NCBI RefSeq assembly: GCF_900112365.1
Contig: NZ_FOLQ01000004.1
Coordinates: 1-64,000, forward strand
Reading direction: 5' to 3'
DNA length: 64,000 nt
DNA from: Spirosoma endophyticum
GTDB taxonomy: Bacteria > Bacteroidota > Bacteroidia > Cytophagales > Spirosomataceae
The notes below the pieces were generated by a model. That model was not told the origin of the DNA. It saw only the letters and a program-made list of their open reading frames with translations, and did not search any database. The translations under genes and the position numbers were made by a program. This document shows, one piece after another, positions 54,560 to 62,212 of the stretch; position 1 is the stretch's first letter, and every line of letters starts with the position of its first letter.

Positions 54560-55540
54560 TCATCTATTTATCAACGTCACCGCTTCTTTCGCGATACCGT
54601 CTTCCGACAGGCCGTAGTGATTGAAAATCTCTACCTGTGATCCGGTAACAGTGTATTCGTCGGGGATACCCATGATTTTGAATCGATTACGAAAGCCGTT
54701 CATCATTAGGAACGAGGCACAGGCTTCGCCCAAACCGCCAAATACGCTGTGTTCTTCGACCGTCAGGATCGGGCAGCCTTTGGCCGCTACGTTCGCCAGC
54801 AGATCGTAATCCAGTGGCTTGATCGTGTGCATACTAATCACCGTCGAACGGATGCCTTGCGTAGCTTCCAGTTGGCGGGCGGCCTGAAGCGCGGGATAGA
54901 CCGTTTCGCCGGTCCCGATCAGCACCAGATCGTCGCCTTCGCAGATAACCCGGCCTTTCCCAAAGTCAAATTCCTGATTCTCCTCCGACAACAGCGGCAT
55001 TGCCTTTTTGCCGAATCGGATATAAATCGGATGCTCCGCTTGGGCGGCTAATCGGATGGCCTGCTCCGTCTCGAAATTATCGGCGGGCGCTACCACGATC
55101 AGGTTATGAACAGCCCGTAGCGCGGCAAAATCGTGCAGGCTGTGGTGCGTAGACCCTAACGCCCCATAGCTGACACCCGCGCTGATGCCGATGAGTTTCA
55201 CTGGATTGTTAGAATACGCTACGTCGGTTTTGATCTGTTCAAACGACCGCGCCGTCAGGAAACAGGCGGGCGATACGGCAAATACTTTCTTACCCGTCGA
55301 CGCCAGACCAGCCGCCACACCCACCAGATTTTGCTCCGCAATACCGATTTCAATGAGCTGAGCCGGGTATTTCTGGCCAAAAGGCACCAGCTTCCCCGAC
55401 CCCCGCGAATCACTGGTGACGGCCAGAATCTGACGATCAGTGCTGGCTAACTCCTGCAACGTACTGGAAAATATATCCAGATTCGCTTGGGCCACATTAG
55501 GCTGGGCTTTTTTATCAACTACTGTAATTACTTCTCCCAT
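54560..55540 (-). CDS. Transketolase, C-terminal subunit
   Basis: A 326-residue protein equal to the pyrimidine-binding and C-terminal domains of transketolase: LVPFGQKYPAQLIEIGIAEQ (the glutamate that activates thiamine diphosphate), VKLIGISAGVSYGALGSTHH, AVHNLIVVAPADN and VEEHSVFGGLGEACASFLM. It works with the separate N-terminal subunit encoded 18 bases upstream. Two-gene transketolases in bacteria are often dedicated to one pathway; the two-subunit apulose-4-phosphate transketolase is one known case. Confidence 0.92.
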   Translation of the reverse strand: MGEVITVVDKKAQPNVAQANLDIFSSTLQELASTDRQILAVTSDSRGSGKLVPFGQKYPAQLIEIGIAEQNLVGVAAGLASTGKKVFAVSPACFLTARSFEQIKTDVAYSNNPVKLIGISAGVSYGALGSTHHSLHDFAALRAVHNLIVVAPADNFETEQAIRLAAQAEHPIYIRFGKKAMPLLSEENQEFDFGKGRVICEGDDLVLIGTGETVYPALQAARQLEATQGIRSTVISMHTIKPLDYDLLANVAAKGCPILTVEEHSVFGGLGEACASFLMMNGFRNRFKIMGIPDEYTVTGSQVEIFNHYGLSEDGIAKEAVTLINR

Positions 55541-55558
55541 AAGATTTATTGATTCAGC

Positions 55559-56386
55559 TTACTGCAACGCCATTTCTGCCTCTGCCAACTCGTCCTGCGC
55601 CAGTACGTATTGCTCCGGATTTGGTACGCCGTGGTGCCATTTCAACTGGTTTTCCATATAGCTGATGCCCTTGCCTTTGATGGTGTGCGCAATGATGAGG
55701 CTCGGTTTTCCCGGCTCAAAAGGTAGCGAATCGAAAGCGTCGGTAAGGGCTTGAAAATCGTGACCGTCTACATGACGTACCGCCCAGCCGAATGCTTCAA
55801 ATTTCCTGTCGAGGGGATCGGTACTGCACACATCCGCCGTTGGCCCGGATATTTGCAAGCCGTTCTTATCGACAATGGCGCAAAGGTTATCAAGCTTATA
55901 CTGAGCCGCTAACAGAGCCGCTTCCCAGTTGGAGCCTTCGGGTAATTCGCCATCGCCCAGCAGCGTAAACACACGATAGGCAAGGTCGTCCAGCTTTGCC
56001 GATATAGCCGTACCGACGCTCAGAGACATGCCGTGTCCCAGAGAACCTGTATTCTGCTCAACACCAGCAACCTTTTTCGTGGGGTGACCAATGTAGTGGG
56101 ACTTGTACTGACACAAGGTTTCCAGATCCGATTCGGGGAAAAAACCTTTGTCAGCCAGCACGACGTAGAGCGCTTCGACGGTGTGGCCTTTGCTCTGTAT
56201 ATAGCGGTCGCGCGTGGGTGATTTGGCCGTTTCGGGACTGACATTCAGTACGTAATTATAGAGCACGTTCAGAATGTCGATGCACGACAAACTCCCACCC
56301 GTATGCCCGGCTTTGGCCCCTACGATGTATTTGAGAATATTTTTTCGATAAAGAACCGACTTGCGGGCTAACTCCTGTTGCGTCAT
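55559..56386 (-). CDS. Transketolase, N-terminal subunit
   Basis: A 275-residue protein from the ATG at 56386 (a TTG six codons upstream is possible). It carries the thiamine-diphosphate-binding half: AGHTGGSLSCIDILNVLYNY, KGHTVEALYVVLADKGF, SLGHGMSLSVGTAISAKL and the metal-site block GDGELPEGSNWEAALLA ... IVDKNGLQISG. It forms the active transketolase with the next gene's product and transfers a two-carbon unit between sugar phosphates. Confidence 0.92.
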   Translation of the reverse strand: MTQQELARKSVLYRKNILKYIVGAKAGHTGGSLSCIDILNVLYNYVLNVSPETAKSPTRDRYIQSKGHTVEALYVVLADKGFFPESDLETLCQYKSHYIGHPTKKVAGVEQNTGSLGHGMSLSVGTAISAKLDDLAYRVFTLLGDGELPEGSNWEAALLAAQYKLDNLCAIVDKNGLQISGPTADVCSTDPLDRKFEAFGWAVRHVDGHDFQALTDAFDSLPFEPGKPSLIIAHTIKGKGISYMENQLKWHHGVPNPEQYVLAQDELAEAEMALQ

Positions 56387-56508
56387 GATTTTCGTGTTGA
56401 ACAATTCAGAGATGGATAGACCGATGATTTTTATGATTTGTTGGTCGGAATGGCTCTGTTAATCATAACTCATCATATAGATCATAAAAATCTGCGTGCT
56501 AGTGAGAC

Positions 56509-57927
56509 TTAGTGGTTGTACACTTCCCAACCCATGTAATTTTCCATAGCCTCGGTCAGGATGCCGGCGGTTTTGGAGGCATTCATGACCACATGGTGCT
56601 CAAAGCCATTTCGGCAAATGTATTTCATCAGGCTCTGGAGGTTATCGATCTGCGCGACGGCCCGGTTTCCGAACGTATTCAGCGCATCGTCGGTCAGAGC
56701 ACCTTCGCCAACGTAAGCTTTGATAACGCCTTTCGTGTCGTCTGTGCTGATTCGTCCGAAGGTAAGCGGAGACGCCGGTGTTCGGCCATCCAACGCACCA
56801 TATGTATTTTCTTCGCCAATGGTCGTTCCCAGAATTGGTGCTGTACTCATTTGAATATCAGGCAAAAACGATTTTGCCCAGTTGCCGCAATGGAACAGCA
56901 CGCATTTGTTTTCGTCGTCGGCGTAGTTGTTATTCCAATCGACCAGCGCACTCGGCGAACCGGAGGCCAGTTGCATCGCATACATGCTCAACGTACCCGT
57001 TACGTCCACTTCGCAGGCGCTCGGCAGCATATTCTCGCTCATGATGCTCATGCTCGTGCAGACGTTACAGCCGTAGTTTTGCTGAAGCGACGTCCAGCAT
57101 TGAATGGCCGTCGCATCCAGCGAATGTTCAGCCATGAAATTATTCAGTACGACGTCTAATTTGGCAATCTGAACGAGTTTATCGTCGGGTGTGCGACCCG
57201 TAGGTGTATAGGCTTTGATAGCGTCGAGCCGTTCTTTTACCGGTTGATCGGCGGCAGTCAGTTTATTGGCATGGCCCAGAATCTGCGACAGGTCGACAGT
57301 CACGACCGAAATGCCGTTTCGCTGGAGAATCTTTTCGCTGTAACGAACCGTATTAAAGCCACCCGGCCGAGCGCCGATCGCACCAATCCGAACGTTACGG
57401 AGTCCCTTCACTACCCGACAGGTCGCCACAAAATTCAGCAGATCGCTGTGGAAACTAGGGTCCGACGGATGTACGACGTGCTTGGTTGTCAGCGAATATT
57501 TGATACCGAATTGATAGAGGTTATTGCAGACCGAGATTTTGCCGCACCACGCATCCCGCCGACGCGCTACGTCCAGTCGGTTCAGATCATCGGGATACGC
57601 CTGAATTAGCACCGGTACGTCCAATCGAGCCCATTTCAACGTTTCAGCGACACCCTTTTCGTCACCGAAATTGGGCAGAACCACCAGCACACCCATAATC
57701 TCACTGGCATGGTTTCGGAACAGGTCGGCACATTTCTGTGCTTCCTGAAACGTTTCGACACCACCAAGTTTCGTGACCGACTCATCCAGCATAATGGCTT
57801 TAACGCCTGCTTTCTGAAACGCTTCGAGCAAATCGGCCCGACATTCTGCAACTAATCTATCCGGGAAGAAATCCCGGTTACCAATGATAACGCCTAGGGT
57901 TACGGGTTCACTCGTTTTTACACTCAT
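56509..57927 (-). CDS. L-fucose/L-arabinose-isomerase-fold protein
   Basis: A 472-residue protein starting MSVKTSEPVTLGVIIGNRDF. Family blocks are AECRADLLEAFQKAGVKAIM, GVLVVLPNFGDEKGVAETL, VPVLIQAYPDD, GAIGARPGGFNTVRYSEKIL, ATAIQCWTSLQQNYGCNVC, PSACEVDVTGTLSMYAMQLA and the C-terminal GFEHHVVMNASKTAGILTEA. The two-domain layout, with a C-terminal metal-site glutamate region (CEVD), is that of the FucI/AraA superfamily. It is the first gene of the operon and probably turns the imported aldose into the ketose for the kinase. The true substrate is unproven. Confidence 0.85.
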   Translation of the reverse strand: MSVKTSEPVTLGVIIGNRDFFPDRLVAECRADLLEAFQKAGVKAIMLDESVTKLGGVETFQEAQKCADLFRNHASEIMGVLVVLPNFGDEKGVAETLKWARLDVPVLIQAYPDDLNRLDVARRRDAWCGKISVCNNLYQFGIKYSLTTKHVVHPSDPSFHSDLLNFVATCRVVKGLRNVRIGAIGARPGGFNTVRYSEKILQRNGISVVTVDLSQILGHANKLTAADQPVKERLDAIKAYTPTGRTPDDKLVQIAKLDVVLNNFMAEHSLDATAIQCWTSLQQNYGCNVCTSMSIMSENMLPSACEVDVTGTLSMYAMQLASGSPSALVDWNNNYADDENKCVLFHCGNWAKSFLPDIQMSTAPILGTTIGEENTYGALDGRTPASPLTFGRISTDDTKGVIKAYVGEGALTDDALNTFGNRAVAQIDNLQSLMKYICRNGFEHHVVMNASKTAGILTEAMENYMGWEVYNH

Positions 57928-58265
57928 GGGGTTAGTATCTCGCTACAATCAAGTCAGGCTGACAGGACACCTTAACGTATCCTTCAACTACAGCCTTCTT
58001 AGCAAAGGTAAAAACAATAAATAGAAAATAAAACAAATAAAAAGAAGACAACCTCATTATGAAAGGCGCGTAAGTTTAAAACTTCTTGCAGGTTATATAG
58101 GCTAAAACTAAGTTTACAAAAGTTTTTATGAATTGTTAATTATGCATTTAGACCGTTTTTGTAGTATCTATTTTATGTTTAGTTTAAAAATAGCGCCAAT
58201 ATTTTCTTTTGCTTTCTAAATCATACCTATTTTTGCCTTTCTATTTATTCCGCTTTCTACTAAAA
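57928..58265. promoter_or_regulatory. Divergent promoter region of the sugar operon and the GH78-like gene
   Basis: About 340 AT-rich bases between two divergent starts. No gene is present. Both promoters must lie here, and no transcription factor gene is next to the cluster, so control may be from elsewhere. I could not fix a -33/-7 promoter pair of the Bacteroidota type with correct spacing. Confidence 0.6.
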
Positions 58266-60428
58266 ATGAAAAAAGCCCTTTCGTTCGTCTATTTACTGCT
58301 ACTGTTCGTATCACCCGGTTTTGCTCAGAAACAGGCCACCTGGATCTGGTATCCGGGCGATTTTGAGATCTGGTTAGGCAACAATATGCAAAACCGACGT
58401 ACCGAACGGGGAACATTTCTGCCGCCTTTCTGGAAACTCGACAGCCACTACAATCTGATTGATTTTCACAAGGATTTCGACCTGACACAAGCCGAAGAAG
58501 TAGACTTATTTGTGGAAGGAAAATACAACGTCAAGATCGATGGAAAGGCGTTTTCGGGCTTTCCGAAGCGGATTACAGTGCCCGCCGGAAAGCATAAAGT
58601 AAGCCTTAAAGTGTTCTGTCAGGATCGGGTTCCGGCTATCTTTGTACAGGGTAAAAATGTAGTTTCGGACGCTACGTGGCTGGTTACGTTCGAGGATAAA
58701 GAGTGGATTGACGAAACCGGCAAAGCCTCCGATCAGTCGGGGACGACCTGGCTCAAGGCGGGTTCCTGGAATTTTAACGATTCACAAACCCCACCATCCA
58801 AATTCAAGCTGAATACCAAAGAGTTATCGGCAGTGAAAGTGGACAAAAAAGCGGGCTCACTCCTGCTGGACTTTGGCAAAGAAACCTTTGGCTTTATCAA
58901 ACTGAGAGGGTTATCGGGCGAAGGCAACGTCAATATTTATTACGGCGAATCGCGGGAAGAAGCCCTGGCCACGGCTACCTGCGAAACCACCGATTTTTTG
59001 CAGATCGACAAGACGCAGAAACGCGATTCCACCATGGAGCTGACCAAGGCGTTTCGCTACGTTAATGTGCAGTATGATGGCAGCGTTTCGATGGATTCCG
59101 TGTCGATGTTGTACGAATTTCTGCCCGTTGCCGACCGGGGTGGCTTTCGGTGTTCCGACGAACAAATCAATAAGATTTACGACGTAGCGGTTTATACGCT
59201 CCACCTGAACACCCGCGAGTTTTTCATCGACGGCATCAAACGCGACCGCTGGATCTGGTCGGGCGATGCGGCTCAGAGTTACCTGATGAATTATTACCTG
59301 CTGTTCGACTCCCCCTCGGTGACGCGCACGATGCTGGCGCTACGTGGAAAAGAACCCGTAACGAGCCATATCAACACCATTATGGACTATACGCTGTACT
59401 GGTTTATAAGCATTTACGATTATTATCAATACACAGGTGACAAAGCATTTATCCAGCAATTCTATCCACGCATGCAAAGCCTGATGGACTATTGCCTGGC
59501 GCGTCGGAACAAGAACGGCTTGCTGGAAGGTCTGGCGGGCGACTGGGTGTTTATTGACTGGGCTGATGGGTTGAGCAAGAAAGGCGAAGTCAGTTTTGAG
59601 CAGTTGCTGTTTGCCCGCAGTCTGGAAACAATGGCCCTCTGCGCCAACATCGTGAACGACGCACCCAACGCGACAAAATACAATCAGCTGGCCACCGACG
59701 TAAAGGGAAAACTGTTCAGTTCGTACTGGAATGAAAGCAAGCACGCGCTGGTGCATAGCCGGGTGGATGGCGTGCCGACGGAGAACGTAACGCGCTACGC
59801 GAATATGTTCGCGATCTTCTTCAATTACCTGGATGAGGAAAAAAAACAGGCGGTTAAGCAACACGTGCTGCTCAATCCGGACGTACCGAAAATCACAACG
59901 CCCTACATGCGTTTCTACGAGCTCGAAGCCCTTTGCGCCCTAGGCGAGCAGAGCTACGTAACGAAAGAAATCAAAGATTACTGGGGCGGCATGCTGAACC
60001 TCGGCGCTACGTCCTTCTGGGAAGAATACAATCCGGCGAAAAAAGGCGCTGAACACTACGCAATGTATGGCCGTGATTTTGGCAAGAGCCTGTGCCACGC
60101 CTGGGGAGCCAGCCCGATTTATCTGCTGGGCAAATATTACCTCGGCGTTAAACCGACTACGCCCGCTTACGCTACGTATCTGATTGAACCTCAACTCGGT
60201 GGCTTGGAATGGATTGACGGCAAAGTCCCCACGCCCGACGGCGACGTCAGCGTGTATTGCAGCACTAAAGAAATCAAAATAACGGGAGCTGCCGGAACCG
60301 GAACGCTACGTTTCAAAAGCAAAACCAAACCCGTTTGCAAACAAGCCGAAGTACGTTCGGTAAATGCCGGATTATATGAGGTGACGGTAGAGAAAGGGAA
60401 GAGCTACGTAGTGAATTATAGGCCGTAG
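58266..60428 (+). CDS. Secreted GH78-like alpha-L-rhamnosidase
   Basis: A 720-residue protein from the ATG at 58266 with a signal peptide (KKALSFVYLLLLFVSPGFAQ). The first 280 residues are beta domains (WIWYPGDFEIWLG, GSLLLDFGKETFGFIKLRGL). The (alpha/alpha)6 catalytic domain carries FFIDGIKRDRWIWSGDAAQS, GDWVFIDWADG, TSFWEEYNP and GRDFGKSLCHAWGASPIYLL, fitting GH78 (the DGxxRDR.W.GD and late EE.. regions hold the usual catalytic acids). It likely removes a terminal alpha-L-rhamnose-like sugar from a plant glycan or glycoside and feeds the divergent uptake operon. It has nine GCTACGT heptamers, an exceptional number. Confidence 0.87.
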   Translation: MKKALSFVYLLLLFVSPGFAQKQATWIWYPGDFEIWLGNNMQNRRTERGTFLPPFWKLDSHYNLIDFHKDFDLTQAEEVDLFVEGKYNVKIDGKAFSGFPKRITVPAGKHKVSLKVFCQDRVPAIFVQGKNVVSDATWLVTFEDKEWIDETGKASDQSGTTWLKAGSWNFNDSQTPPSKFKLNTKELSAVKVDKKAGSLLLDFGKETFGFIKLRGLSGEGNVNIYYGESREEALATATCETTDFLQIDKTQKRDSTMELTKAFRYVNVQYDGSVSMDSVSMLYEFLPVADRGGFRCSDEQINKIYDVAVYTLHLNTREFFIDGIKRDRWIWSGDAAQSYLMNYYLLFDSPSVTRTMLALRGKEPVTSHINTIMDYTLYWFISIYDYYQYTGDKAFIQQFYPRMQSLMDYCLARRNKNGLLEGLAGDWVFIDWADGLSKKGEVSFEQLLFARSLETMALCANIVNDAPNATKYNQLATDVKGKLFSSYWNESKHALVHSRVDGVPTENVTRYANMFAIFFNYLDEEKKQAVKQHVLLNPDVPKITTPYMRFYELEALCALGEQSYVTKEIKDYWGGMLNLGATSFWEEYNPAKKGAEHYAMYGRDFGKSLCHAWGASPIYLLGKYYLGVKPTTPAYATYLIEPQLGGLEWIDGKVPTPDGDVSVYCSTKEIKITGAAGTGTLRFKSKTKPVCKQAEVRSVNAGLYEVTVEKGKSYVVNYRP

Positions 60429-60668
60429 GAAAATTGATAACTCACTACATAGCTTAACTTCGCCGAGTGAGAACAGAGACTAAGCGACTGTATTCAAACC
60501 AGAACCGCTAACGTAGTCTTTGCAATATGGTGGCTAACAAACAAGTGCTTAATAATAACCATTATTCAACTCTATTAATGAATTTAATATAATGAAACAC
60601 GGAATGCCAGTCCATCGCAAAGCTTTTTTGGTTATACACTATTCCAATTCAAATACTCAAACTTATAT
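60429..60668. other. AT-rich intergenic stretch
   Basis: About 240 bases with no gene; base composition falls from the GC-balanced left side to the AT-rich island on the right. Confidence 0.4.
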
Positions 60669-61535
60669 ATGCTAGTTTCGAGAGAATTTAAACCTAAAAG
60701 AGATGAGTTAATATATCATTATTGTAGTGCGGAAACTTTTCACGCTATTTGTACATATAAGGCAATTAGATTTAGTGATTTATTTTCCATGAATGATTTT
60801 CTAGAAATTCATTGGGGTTATTCAATTTGGGAGAAAGCGGCTAACGAAATTATAAAAGATGTTGGAGAAAGTTTTTTGGACCAAATTGACAAAATAATTA
60901 GTACTACAGGTATTAGAACAAGCACTCTTGCAAGTTGTTTTTCCCTTAAACCGGATGTACTGAGCCAATGGCGATCCTATACTAATGATGGACATGGGTA
61001 CTGTATTGGTTTTAAAGCACAAGATATTATCCAACTACCAGTAAGACCTCTGAAAGTTTTATACAATGAGAATAAACAGATAAAAGAAACAGTAGCAATT
61101 TTACGAGCAATATTTGAAACCGAAGATAACGACAATAACCAAGAAAAGTATGGAAAAAATTTCTTTCATGCTTGCGCAATGTTAGCTGTAGATTTGGCAG
61201 CGTTTAAGAATCCAGCCTTTGTTGAAGAGATGGAAATTAGATTACTCCATTTGTTAAATTTTGAACAGAGTAATAAGTTTCTCAGGTTAAAGGATATTGG
61301 AGGGACTAGTTTCGGTGAAGAAGTTGAAGGCGAACAAGTCAAATTTAGGATGGCAAATTCTTTACCAGTTCCTTATATTGATATTAACTTCACAAATAAA
61401 GGGAAGGTTAATCCAATAAAAGAGGTTTATATTGGTCCTAAGAATGATTCAAGAACGACAGCGATTTCTGTTTTTCTAGAAACTATGGACGTAGGAAATG
61501 TAAACGTAATAAAGTCAAAAGCATCTTACAGATAA
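60669..61535 (+). CDS. DUF2971 protein in an AT-rich island
   Basis: A 288-residue protein. Family signals of DUF2971 are LIYHYCSAETFHAICTYKAI with FSDLFSMNDFLE, and ASCFSLKPDVLSQWRSYTND followed by GHGYCIGF. The family has no settled function; some members occur in defence or stress islands. Codons are strongly AT-biased compared with neighbours, the gene lacks any GCTACGT word, and it has no operon partner. All of this suggests recent acquisition. Confidence 0.8.
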   Translation: MLVSREFKPKRDELIYHYCSAETFHAICTYKAIRFSDLFSMNDFLEIHWGYSIWEKAANEIIKDVGESFLDQIDKIISTTGIRTSTLASCFSLKPDVLSQWRSYTNDGHGYCIGFKAQDIIQLPVRPLKVLYNENKQIKETVAILRAIFETEDNDNNQEKYGKNFFHACAMLAVDLAAFKNPAFVEEMEIRLLHLLNFEQSNKFLRLKDIGGTSFGEEVEGEQVKFRMANSLPVPYIDINFTNKGKVNPIKEVYIGPKNDSRTTAISVFLETMDVGNVNVIKSKASYR

Positions 61536-62137
61536 CATGAATAGCAAGTAACATTAATTTGGCAATAGTAGGCTTGGATCTTGTAAATTCAGAAGAGATT
61601 TTTTTATTTGGCAGTAATTAAATTTCCCCATAAGTAAAGAAATGCTCAATGATTATATAGTACTTTAGAACGGCCAAACAGCATTTTTATTAAATGATAT
61701 ATTCAGGTATAAAGACTATAGCTACCTCGCAAGCATGAACTAATTCATCGACTTTATTTTGCAGTTTGGCAGCTTAAACCAGCAGCAAGTAAATTGATTG
61801 GTTCGTGAATTAGTTTATGCTATTCATACTTGCTGTTTTCTGGCAAGCTATGAACACTCAGATTACAAAGTCAATAGTAGCAGAATTTTTCAGTGTCGCT
61901 GCTTTTCAAAATAATTCTGTAATAAAGATCTGCAAACACAACTAGGAATCCACTCAGTATCGAAATAATAACGACTATTCCTAGAACGAGCTCATCTGAA
62001 GATGGAATAGTAAGCAGGAAGATTGCTTTAAACAGGAATAGAAAGTCAGTTTGGTCTATCATAAAACAAATTAGTATACCCACTTTGCTTTCATACTATT
62101 AAAGATTATGGGTGTTCAGGCATCGACCTTTTAAGTC
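61536..62137. other. AT-rich stretch with one small possible gene
   Basis: About 600 bases without a recognised gene, apart from a 70-codon frame at 61871-62083 on the minus strand. It continues the AT-rich composition of the DUF2971 gene. Confidence 0.4.
61871..62083 (-). CDS. Possible small membrane protein
   Basis: A 70-residue frame with two hydrophobic segments (TDFLFLFKAIFLLTIP and VLGIVVIISILSGFLVVFADLYY). It has a protein-like hydrophobic pattern and ATG start, but no recognised family. In AT-rich DNA such frames can arise by chance, so confidence is low. Confidence 0.35.
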   Translation of the reverse strand: MGILICFMIDQTDFLFLFKAIFLLTIPSSDELVLGIVVIISILSGFLVVFADLYYRIILKSSDTEKFCYY

Positions 62138-62182
62138 ACTAGCGTTGCTGTAAGTTGATAGACAAATTACAGCAACGCTAGT
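62138..62182. terminator. 16-bp perfect inverted repeat after the T9SS protein gene
   Basis: ACTAGCGTTGCTGTAA (62138-62153) and its inverse (62167-62182), loop 13 bases, 30 bases beyond the stop codon of the minus-strand gene. It is a likely transcription stop though no T-run follows in that direction. Confidence 0.65.
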
Positions 62183-62212
62183 AAAAAACAACTCGGGCTT
62201 AGAACCTAACAA

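Noticed and set aside
58140-58200. Bacteroidota-type promoter (TTTG...TAnnTTTG) upstream of the GH78-like gene
   Set aside because: TTTG and TATGTTTA are present but only 12 bases apart instead of the usual 19-21, and the last base does not match.
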